A stretch of DNA of 36,666 nucleotides. Source: Nostoc sp. FACHB-152. GTDB lineage: Bacteria > Cyanobacteriota > Cyanobacteriia > Cyanobacteriales > Nostocaceae. Made by a program: the position numbers and the translations under genes. The notes below the pieces were generated by a model. That model had not been told where the DNA came from and searched no databases. It was given only the letters and a program-made list of their open reading frames with translations. Of the stretch, positions 30,343-36,666 are shown piece by piece (position 1 is the first letter of the stretch; each line of letters opens with the position of its first letter). The stretch spans positions 1 through 36,666 of the forward strand of contig NZ_JACJRV010000074.1 in NCBI RefSeq assembly GCF_014697475.1. The letters run 5' to 3'.

Positions 30343-30445
30343 ATTTTCAATTAGTCTGCGACAAATTTTCACTTAGTCTGCGACAACACAAGCCAGAAAC
30401 CCTATTCTTCCGTTGACAATTTTTCACTTAGTCTGCGAACCGACA
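30343..30445 (-). repeat. Right-end repeats of the transposon-like element
   Basis: Three repeats mirror the left end: TTTTCAATTAGTCTGCGACAA (30343-30363), TTTTCACTTAGTCTGCGACAA from 30366, and TTTTTCACTTAGTCTGCGAA with the terminal CCGACA (30420-30445). The outermost is separated from the others by about 26 unrelated bases. Confidence 0.75.
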
Positions 30446-30786
30446 ATATTTTACAGTAATTTCAGTATGCAAGGGCAGCGATCGCCATATTTCTCCGCTC
30501 AAGTGGCTCAAATCCTTATTCTTGCTTTAGAAAAATTTTTCGCTTGTCTGCAACCCACATTTGGATGAGTTGCTCCCTCTAGATATGGTCGCAATTGAAT
30601 ATTGCCGATTTAGTTAGGCAGATATAGTCTTTTGAGAGTTTCGGCTGGGTATCGCTCTGGGGGGGAACTCTTGTGGCTCTTGCTGTGCGATCGCCGTTTT
30701 GATGTCTCAATTGTAGGGCAACTATTTATGGCACACCATCCCTCACTCTAATTGATGGTAGACATCTTTGCTCTATTTTCTTCGAT
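30446..30786. other. Non-coding stretch with a decayed transposon end
   Basis: This 341-base gap has no credible gene. At 30531-30559 it holds AAAAATTTTTCGCTTGTCTG followed by CAACCCACA, a diverged copy of the right end of the neighbouring element (TTTTTCACTTAGTCTGCGAACCGACA), in the same orientation. HIP1-like sites are present, and nothing else was seen. Confidence 0.5.
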
Positions 30787-31422
30787 TTAAATAGCTGGAT
30801 TTTCTCGATAATTACAATTATCTACTTCTTGGAATTTTGGTAAGGTTTGATCCTGAATACAAGCTTTTAAATACTTGGCTTTTATCACTTTTTCCCCATT
30901 TACATAATATTGAGGAAATCCTCGACGCAGAGAACCTTTTTGATTCCATTCTCGATAAATTCCATGTTCTCTACCATTTTGAAAATGCTGTTCTCGATAA
31001 ATCGTTTTATTATCCCCATTCCACCATCTTTCATACCCGTGTCGTTCTCCATCTTTTAAATATCTTTCTTCGCTAATCACACCTTTTGCTGAATACCATA
31101 AATCAACACCTGTACCATGATACAGTTCGTAACTCCCGATGAAATTACCATCATAATCATATTGTTTGTTAATTCCATGTTCTTTTCCTTCAACATAAAA
31201 GCTTTCTTCACACAAATTTCCATTATCATGCCATGTGCGAAATAAACCGTGCATTTTTTCGTTTTTTATCTCATATTCCATACATATTTGATTCTCATTC
31301 CAAGCACGATAAGCAATTTTTTCGCCGTTGACCAAATAATATGCTGATTTGATGATGCCATTTTCTGAATATTCGTTAATTTCCTCAATTGCATTTTCAG
31401 GTATCATTTGATTTGGCTTCAT
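30787..31422 (-). CDS. MORN-variant (YwqK-like) repeat protein
   Basis: A 211-residue protein with repeated MORN-variant motifs. Each repeat has the form G-x-x-H-G-x-x-x-x-W/Y: MHGLFRTWHDNGNL, EHGINKQYDYDGN, RHGYERWWNGDN and EHGIYREWNQKGSL. Repeats run from about 45 to 175, and the N-terminal 40 residues have an acidic start. Family members, often called YwqK-like antitoxins, occur in toxin-antitoxin and immunity contexts. No toxin gene is recognised next to it, so the call is repeat family only. No signal peptide is seen. Confidence 0.75.
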   Translation of the reverse strand: MKPNQMIPENAIEEINEYSENGIIKSAYYLVNGEKIAYRAWNENQICMEYEIKNEKMHGLFRTWHDNGNLCEESFYVEGKEHGINKQYDYDGNFIGSYELYHGTGVDLWYSAKGVISEERYLKDGERHGYERWWNGDNKTIYREQHFQNGREHGIYREWNQKGSLRRGFPQYYVNGEKVIKAKYLKACIQDQTLPKFQEVDNCNYRENPAI

Positions 31423-31635
31423 TAGTGTTTATCTGACGCTGTTTACTTTGTTTTGACACTCATAGAAAACATTAATGCCGCGATCGCCTAGCCCATGTCC
31501 GAATTTTAGGGAAAGCGGCTAGTATCAGCGTTTAAGTTAAAGTCAGCTTTCATTGCCACTCGCTCAAGTATATTCAAGTATAATTTAGATGCGTTTGCCC
31601 TACAGTCTGTCCTCCTTGAAGCCAAGGAGAAACTA

Positions 31636-32037
31636 ATGAGACACTTTAGTGTGTTTACTTTTCTGTATCTAGCAGCGGCAGTTTGCCTAACGGTGGTCAT
31701 ACTTGAGCATTCTGACATCACTCCCAACCAGAAAACGAGCCTGCTAGTAAATGCTGGACTGTTATACCTTGCCTCTATCCTGAGTACCTTTCGATTTTGG
31801 CATCAAGGTATACTACGAAGCGAAGCCAGACTACGCGATAAATCTGCTTGGGAGCGAAATTTGGTCATGTTCCTACCAATGCTTCTCATTGTAGTCACGC
31901 TTGTTACAGCACTCCCCAACCTGCTAAACCACAACTGGTCGATGCATGAGATCGCCAGAGCATCTGTAGGGCCACTGCTCATCCTCCTTAGTGTCGAACA
32001 ACTCTTGAGGAGAAGCCAATTTCGGCGCGAATCCTGA
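31636..32037 (+). CDS. Small polytopic membrane protein
   Basis: A 133-residue membrane protein. The hydrophobic segments are at about residues 7-23, 35-56, 75-96 and 105-125, with charged turns between (RSEARLRDKSAWER). The ATG is preceded by AAGGAGAAACTA (AAGGAG, 6-base spacing), a strong ribosome site that supports it as a real gene. No family is recognised. It is alone in its orientation here, between the MORN gene and a non-coding stretch. Confidence 0.6.
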   Translation: MRHFSVFTFLYLAAAVCLTVVILEHSDITPNQKTSLLVNAGLLYLASILSTFRFWHQGILRSEARLRDKSAWERNLVMFLPMLLIVVTLVTALPNLLNHNWSMHEIARASVGPLLILLSVEQLLRRSQFRRES

Positions 32038-32547
32038 TTCATACTTGCGTAGCTTGCCGCCAACTTTTGTAGGGGCGAACCGAATCGCCAAACAAGTTGG
32101 GATCATCGCCGCGAATACCCACACTTTAACCTTGGTAATCGAGAGTAGCGATCGCACGATGCTAGTAAGTCAAACCTTTGCAAAGTGCGTATAGTTTTTC
32201 CGTTTTCGCACGATGAATCCTAGATTTATCATCTGGTTTTGTCATAGGCTTTTATCTATGCGTTGCTCTTGAAAATCAATTTAATATCTATAAAATAGGA
32301 GGCAAGTAAGCAATTTAATTAAGAAAAACTTGATTACTTCGTTCTTAAGCCTTATTTATTAAGAGTTTCAAGAGCCAATACTGCATAACTTCCTTGCGAA
32401 GTCGGAGCGATCGCATAATAGAGATATGCAACAATGGCTCTTCATCACCCTGCTATACCAGGATTGTGCCAATCCCAGGTAAGAAATTATTTACCCTGTT
32501 TCTTAATGCTCCATAACTCCAAGTTTTATCAGGTAGCTGCTATCAAC
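32038..32547. other. Non-coding stretch
   Basis: About 510 bases without a supported gene. A frame on the minus strand at 31924-32157 overlaps the membrane-protein gene and is not credible. HIP1-type GCGATCGC sites occur near 32149 and 32407. I see no RNA gene or clear terminator. Confidence 0.5.
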
Positions 32548-32817
32548 TCACCCATTCCCTTGACCTGCATCAATCATTTTTGCAAGTGATTCAGCATCAA
32601 ATCGGGTAAGAGCTTCCGCTAACTGCTGAAAATATTGGTATTCCTGATCTGCATACTCGCTGGGTTCCAATTCCAACAACTCGCAAAACTTCACATAATC
32701 TACCATCCAGTTAAACTCTTCAATTGCTTTTGAAAATCGACGGGCCAGCTGTAGTGATTCTTGAGTTGGGTTTGTGGGTGTACCGTTGTGGGTTTGGGTA
32801 GTAGCAGGTTCAGTCAT
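32548..32817 (-). CDS. Small helical protein of unknown function
   Basis: An 89-residue protein. The first 20 residues are Thr/Asn/Pro-rich and probably disordered. The rest is helical and acidic (SLQLARRFSKAIEEFNWMV, then YADQEYQYFQQLAEALTRF). The pattern of aromatic residues on helix faces looks real rather than random. I do not recognise a family. The gene is isolated, with long non-coding stretches on both sides. Confidence 0.5.
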   Translation of the reverse strand: MTEPATTQTHNGTPTNPTQESLQLARRFSKAIEEFNWMVDYVKFCELLELEPSEYADQEYQYFQQLAEALTRFDAESLAKMIDAGQGNG

Positions 32818-33225
32818 AAATACAATAGTAGTATACTTGTATTGGTGATTTTAGCATTGCTCTGACTTCTCCCAAAACTTGAGTAGCTTACACACTCATG
32901 AAGTGAAGACAGCGCTCGCACTTGACAAAATCATCTGTGGAACATCTAAATTTTTGATTAGCTCCTTAGCGTAAGCATTGCCCTGCATTAATTACAGCCC
33001 AACATTTAATTGATACAGTTCAATCGCCTCCTTCAACACAAAAATTCTCCCAGCATGGAACAAGAGATTGCTCAAGCACAACAAGGAGGTCTTTTGACTT
33101 ATTAAACAGTGATCGCCTACATAAAGCAGATACAGATATACGGCTATGCCTGCTTATATGAGTGTGGATTACTTATCAAAATATAACTGTGCGGAATATA
33201 ATTTTTTAGAAGATTATGATTCGCA
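32818..33225. other. Non-coding stretch before the recombinase pair
   Basis: About 410 bases with no credible gene. It should contain the promoter of the 33226 recombinase and perhaps a recombination site. I saw no clear long inverted repeat or promoter. Confidence 0.45.
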
Positions 33226-34143
33226 ATGTCTACCAACACTGTTACGTCATTGGTTTTGACGAGTACGCCACCTTTAACCCAACACCCAGCAATTGTTTAT
33301 CTCTCAAAACTAAGTCCGGGGTCGAAACCGACAATGAAGCACTCGCTCAACCTGATTGCCCAATTGCTCACCCAGAATCAAGCTGACTATCTGACTTTGA
33401 ATTGGTCAGGATTACGCTACAAACACACCACATCTGTGCGCGCAACACTGATCAAAAATTACAAGCCAGCAACAGTTAACCGGATACTCTGCGCCTTAAG
33501 GGGAGCTTTGAAGTCAGCTCTCCTCTTAGAGTTGATCAACCCGATTGATTATGCCCGTGCTATTGACATCAAGAGTGTGAAAGTGTCTCAAGAAGGGAGC
33601 AGACGGGTGCTTAATCAGAACGAGATTGATGCTTTAATGCACACTTGTTTTAGCGATCTCACCCCAGCAGGTTTTAGAGATGCGGCACTCATCGCTCTCC
33701 TTCGCGGTGCTGGACTGCGACGGGCTGAGGTAGTTGGGCTGGATAAAAAAGATTTTCATCATCATGGAGAAATCAAAATCTGCTCGGCTCACCCAAGAGT
33801 TGAGAGGACTGTTTATTTATCTAAGAGTGCGCTCGCTATCGTTAATGATTGGATTGAAATCCGAACTCTCACAGATGGCCCTCTACTGTGTCAAGTTAAC
33901 AAGTCTGGACGTGTAGTTTACCAACGGCTCACACCCCAAGCAGTGTTATTCATTTTACACAAGCGGGGTGAACAAGCTGGTATAAAACCATTCTCGCCTC
34001 ACGATTTGCGGCAGACATTCATTTGGGATTTGTTAAATGCTGGTGTTGATATCTCAACTGTACAGAGTTTAGCTGGACTTTCAAACCCTGCTACAACTAC
34101 ACGCTATAAACATAACTTTCGCACAGAGGAGCGCTCTTGTTAA
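33226..34143 (+). CDS. Tyrosine recombinase with altered active site
   Basis: A 305-residue tyrosine recombinase. Residues 20-110 are a small DNA-binding domain, and the catalytic domain follows (130-300). Residues seen are R165 (GAGLRRAE), H259-D-L-R262 and Y294. The second histidine, expected just after the Gly in the LAGH motif, is replaced by Leu (AGLSNPATTTRY, L285), and the beta-hairpin lysine is not evident. The enzyme may therefore be inactive or altered, or act with the recombinase 158 bases downstream (34302). It may still bind DNA. Confidence 0.8.
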   Translation: MSTNTVTSLVLTSTPPLTQHPAIVYLSKLSPGSKPTMKHSLNLIAQLLTQNQADYLTLNWSGLRYKHTTSVRATLIKNYKPATVNRILCALRGALKSALLLELINPIDYARAIDIKSVKVSQEGSRRVLNQNEIDALMHTCFSDLTPAGFRDAALIALLRGAGLRRAEVVGLDKKDFHHHGEIKICSAHPRVERTVYLSKSALAIVNDWIEIRTLTDGPLLCQVNKSGRVVYQRLTPQAVLFILHKRGEQAGIKPFSPHDLRQTFIWDLLNAGVDISTVQSLAGLSNPATTTRYKHNFRTEERSC

Positions 34144-34301
34144 CCGGAGAGAACTTCACCTATTTCCGCAAGGAGGCTCCCACTTACTTTCACTTCATCA
34201 GCCTGAGTGCGTTTCCCCTATGCCACGCACAAGTAGAAAAAATCTGTCCCCCTAGACTGGGATAATGAGAAAACAACGGGGGCGGTAATTAAAGAGGCAA
34301 G

Positions 34302-34946
34302 TTGAAGATTGATAGGCACGGCAGAGCCAAAATACTCTCGCCAGAAGAAATTCAACTTTTGTTCTCGCAGGGAGTAGACTCACTACGAGACAAAGCGTTA
34401 TTTGCCGTGATGCTTTACACCGCTTGTCGGGCTTCGGAAGCAGTGACCCTGCTCAAGCGTGATGTGTATGACTCCAGAGGAAAAGTCAGAAATAAAATCA
34501 CTTTTCGCAAAGGGAATACAAAAAATAAACTGGCTACGCGCGCCATACCTGTAATTCAAGAATTGAGAATCAGGCTACAAGCATATCAACCACGAGATGA
34601 TTCACTGTGGCTATTTCCGGGAAATCCAGATCATTCTAGGGCTAATAGCCACCTGCACCGAGATTCGGCACTGTGGATAGTGCGAGTAGCTTGCCAACGA
34701 ACAGGAATTGAGGGCGTAAGTTCACACAGCTTTCGTCGCACAGCACTCACAGCCATGAGTAATGCCGGCATTCCCTTAAGAGTAATTCAGGAAATTTCTG
34801 GACATCGCACCTTGGATGAGCTTTACAAGTATTTGGAGGTGAAAGAAGAACAAATATTAGGAGCGGTATCATCTTTATCGCTGCTAGCCCCAGTTGAAGA
34901 AAACGACTTCGAGAAACCCTCGAAAGTCGAAGTGGTCAAAAAATAA
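34302..34946 (+). CDS. Short tyrosine recombinase, catalytic domain only
   Basis: A 214-residue protein from a TTG (AGAGG five bases upstream). It has only the catalytic domain: R43 (YTACRASEA), lysines at 70-74 in the beta hairpin, H142-S-F-R145, H168 (ISGHRTL) and Y175 or Y177 as the nucleophile. Small cyanobacterial integrases of about 200 residues with no N-terminal domain exist. It lies just downstream of the 305-residue recombinase in the same orientation, so the two may work together or be linked remnants of one integration module. The last 30 residues are polar and probably disordered. Confidence 0.82.
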   Translation: MKIDRHGRAKILSPEEIQLLFSQGVDSLRDKALFAVMLYTACRASEAVTLLKRDVYDSRGKVRNKITFRKGNTKNKLATRAIPVIQELRIRLQAYQPRDDSLWLFPGNPDHSRANSHLHRDSALWIVRVACQRTGIEGVSSHSFRRTALTAMSNAGIPLRVIQEISGHRTLDELYKYLEVKEEQILGAVSSLSLLAPVEENDFEKPSKVEVVKK

Positions 34947-35076
34947 GTTCAGCAAAGGCATTAACCTCATTTTCCTCAAAAAACAAATTTGCAAGGGACA
35001 GCAGCACAGTTAACGTAATGTTGCTGAAGTGAAAGGTAATAATTAGTGATAGTGAGTCGTCAGCTTTGATAATAGT

Positions 35077-36666
35077 TCAGCCCCCCTCTACAGGCAGCAT
35101 ATCCTCAGAGAGCCAGTCGTAAAACTGAGGGAAAGCAAGCGTGATCTCCTGCAATTCATCCTGTGCTACAGCCTCCAGTTGAAACACAACGTGCCACCGC
35201 CAATCAGTGGCCCATCGCTTGAGGATTCCTTTGATAGCCGAGGCTCCTAAAGCAATGCCAGAGCGAAGTGTTTCTACACAGTGAAGTAGAGTAGTGCGTT
35301 CGTCTTTGACGTTGCCGCAGGCATCGCTTGAAGAAGGGCTGGGGGGGGATTTTGCAAAGTTTCTCTCCCCCAGCAGCACCTCTCCCCCAGCTCCAATAGC
35401 TTTCAAAGAAGGCGTAGTATCCGCCCCCTCCACTAATGGATTCTGTATACCATTTGTGGGGGGGGTGGATACGGAAGAAGAAACAGGTTCAACCCCTTGT
35501 GAGGACTGTATTTGGGCGTAATCAGCCCGTTGCTGTTGACGGTGAGCGATAACTTGTAATGCAAAATCCAATTCGGATTTTGAAAGCGAAAATAGTTTAA
35601 CCTGCATTCCGCGAGGCCCAGATTTGCGAAAAACTAAACTTAGTCCTAACTGCGCGACCAAAGTGGCCAATAACCAAATTGGTTGGCAATCACTTGGGAT
35701 AGTAAACCCCAAAATTGTTTTGATGTGAGCAGCGCATTGTTTTGCGATGTGAGTCATAAGTAATAGTTGTTCGTCGGCAGCAGTAATTTCTTCTCCGGTG
35801 ACTAATCGTTTGAGAATGTCATGTAGTCCTAAGTTGAAACGAGCTAACCACTTAGCAGAGTAATTCCCCCAATCTGTGCAGAATGGTAATTTATTTCGCT
35901 CGGATAAGTCTTTATCACTGACAAAAGTTGGTGGTGCGGGGTATTTTTGTTTAGTCCGAGAATCCAGAATTGTCTCTTGGGATGGAGATAAAATGGCCTC
36001 TAAAGATGCGATCGCACTTATTAACCGACCGCCGTTGTCTTTTTCCACCAGAGATTCAGTGACTTCCATACCGTAGGAATCCCAAATCCGGAACTTCTCA
36101 CACTCGTAAGCCTCATCGGGAGAGAGGTAATCCTTACTTTGCCGTGCGCGGTACTCACTTCTTGAGATGGTATTGGCTTTGGCGACAGCATGATGGTGAG
36201 CAGCATCTAGGGCATCAGCCGCATATTTTAAGGATTCCCAAGCTGCGACATCAATATGATCTCCGGCAGGTACGATAGTATTGCCCATGTCGGACAACAG
36301 CGATCTCAGGTCAGCCCGAAGATTGTTAATTGATTGGTGGCGAGAAGCTTGAATTTGACAGTAAGCTTCTAATGCCCAATCTTTCTCCACCCCACGCTTG
36401 CCTGTTTCACGGTCGATTTTGATTAAAAACGCCGTAATTTCATTCGTTTGAAGTAGCCGTTCTTTGATTTTGGTAGGGTTGGTTTCTTTGTAACCGAATG
36501 GTGGCTTAGGAGCTACCCAAACATGAATCGGCACTTTCGGGCGATAACGCCACAACTGTTGAGCGCATTCGGTGGCGGTTTGACTGACGGCATGGAAGAC
36601 ACCGAATACTAAATCAAAATGATATTGTGAGATGTCAACACCAGTACCCAGACTAGGCGAAGTTAA
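35077..36666 (-). CDS. CyRepA1-type plasmid replication protein, C-terminal part
   Basis: The reading frame continues past the right edge of the window. It reads LTSPSLGTGVDIS at the edge, a helicase motif, then VFGVFHAVSQTATECAQQLWRYRP and EKDWALEAYCQIQASRHQSINNLRADLRSLL, patterns that I recognise in cyanobacterial plasmid replication proteins (CyRepA1), which also carry a DUF3854 domain at their start. The visible 530 residues are the helicase C-terminal motifs and a helical tail. About residues 365-430 of the visible part are a Ser/Pro/Gly-rich linker, partly encoded by a G/C-run hairpin (35338-35374). The true start lies outside the window. An ATG at 36555 is internal. Confidence 0.75.
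   Translation of the reverse strand, partial: LTSPSLGTGVDISQYHFDLVFGVFHAVSQTATECAQQLWRYRPKVPIHVWVAPKPPFGYKETNPTKIKERLLQTNEITAFLIKIDRETGKRGVEKDWALEAYCQIQASRHQSINNLRADLRSLLSDMGNTIVPAGDHIDVAAWESLKYAADALDAAHHHAVAKANTISRSEYRARQSKDYLSPDEAYECEKFRIWDSYGMEVTESLVEKDNGGRLISAIASLEAILSPSQETILDSRTKQKYPAPPTFVSDKDLSERNKLPFCTDWGNYSAKWLARFNLGLHDILKRLVTGEEITAADEQLLLMTHIAKQCAAHIKTILGFTIPSDCQPIWLLATLVAQLGLSLVFRKSGPRGMQVKLFSLSKSELDFALQVIAHRQQQRADYAQIQSSQGVEPVSSSVSTPPTNGIQNPLVEGADTTPSLKAIGAGGEVLLGERNFAKSPPSPSSSDACGNVKDERTTLLHCVETLRSGIALGASAIKGILKRWATDWRWHVVFQLEAVAQDELQEITLAFPQFYDWLSEDMLPVEGG
35338..35374. repeat. G-run/C-run hairpin inside the replication gene linker
   Basis: GCTGGGGG (35338-35345, extending to eight G) pairs with CCCCCAGC (35367-35374), around a loop containing ATTTTGCAAAGTTTCTC. 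A second run of Gs lies near 35456-35464 opposite CCCCCTCCAC (35424). The region is in frame and encodes a disordered linker, so it looks like an inserted repeat tolerated there. Confidence 0.6.

Larger units (their letters stand above)
29022..30445. mobile_element. Transposase-less element with Tn7/Tn5053-like multi-repeat ends
   Basis: The left end TGTCGGTTCGCAGACAAAGTG (29022) is mirrored by the right end CACTTAGTCTGCGAACCGACA (ending 30445). Each end has two further 22-bp repeats of the form TTGTCGC-GACT-TGAAAA type inside it. Multiple ordered repeats with TGT...ACA termini are typical of transposons of the TnsB/TniA class, common in cyanobacteria. No transposase is present, so the element is non-autonomous. 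It carries the gene at 29260 and the pseudogene at 29843. No matching 5-bp target duplication is seen (ACTTG left, ATATT right), so it may have been rearranged. Confidence 0.65.

Noticed and set aside
29017-30450. Target-site duplication of the transposon-like element
   Set aside because: The flanks ACTTG and ATATT do not match.
31924-32157. Minus-strand frame of 77 codons
   Set aside because: It overlaps the membrane-protein gene, which has a strong ribosome site, and its product has no coherent pattern.
1-36666. CRISPR arrays
   Set aside because: Tandem heptamers are too short and lack spacers; no other regular repeat-spacer pattern was seen.

Overview
This window is part of a large conjugative plasmid from a filamentous cyanobacterium of the Nostoc, Anabaena or Calothrix kind. 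Four things point there: the DNA is AT-rich with HIP1 octamers (GCGATCGC at 3404, 4776 and 8418), heptamer repeat arrays are scattered between genes (the STRR type known from such cyanobacteria), a CyRepA1-type replication protein lies at the right edge, and the transfer genes are of the cyanobacterial type IV secretion class (MPF_C with a MobF relaxase). No chromosomal housekeeping gene is visible.

Regions. (1) 1-2886, minus strand: a partition operon with an actin-like ParM-family protein, a probable adaptor, and a third gene split by a one-base frameshift whose second half carries a membrane segment. Upstream (2981-3198) lie 11-bp phased direct repeats that look like a parC centromere. (2) 3200-9137, plus strand: nested inverted repeats (candidate oriT), then a giant 1889-residue protein combining MobF relaxase, RecD-like helicase, a DUF3854 primase/Toprim-like domain and tandem 103-residue repeats. 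A well-formed coiled-coil gene is nested inside it in another frame. (3) 9299-23876, minus strand: the mating-pair apparatus. In transcription order it is VirB6, VirB8, VirB10, VirB9, an unknown secreted protein, the VirD4 coupling protein, several small unknown proteins, VirB2, VirB3, VirB4 and VirB5. No VirB11, VirB1 or VirB7 was recognised. (4) 24329-28347: a lipoprotein gene, then a minus-strand cluster led by a tyrosine recombinase with four uncharacterised genes. (5) 28362-30559: mobile DNA, with a four-helix-bundle (S23/IVS family) gene between inverted heptamer arrays and a 1.4-kb transposase-less transposon with Tn7/Tn5053-style ends. (6) 30787-34946: a MORN-variant gene, small membrane and hypothetical genes and two more tyrosine recombinases, with long non-coding stretches. 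(7) 35077-36666, minus strand: the C-terminal part of the CyRepA1 replication protein, running off the window.

The most unusual pattern is a family of small elements built as inverted pairs of tandem heptamers. Two carry a four-helix-bundle gene (16197-16641, 28362-28905), three have no gene (9080-9297, 10100-10321, 13385-13574), one lies in frame inside the VirB9 gene (19955-20115), and one is a single array at the start of virD4 (18417-18451). Five of their right ends fall within 0-6 bases of a stop codon. This resembles a family of gene-bearing (autonomous?) and gene-less elements and is the main candidate for an undescribed system here.

The genes fit together as a self-transmissible plasmid. 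CyRepA1 would replicate it, the actin-like cassette would segregate it, relaxase and VirD4 would process and deliver the transferred strand, and the VirB set would build the channel. Functions come from recognised motifs and gene order; no database search was possible.
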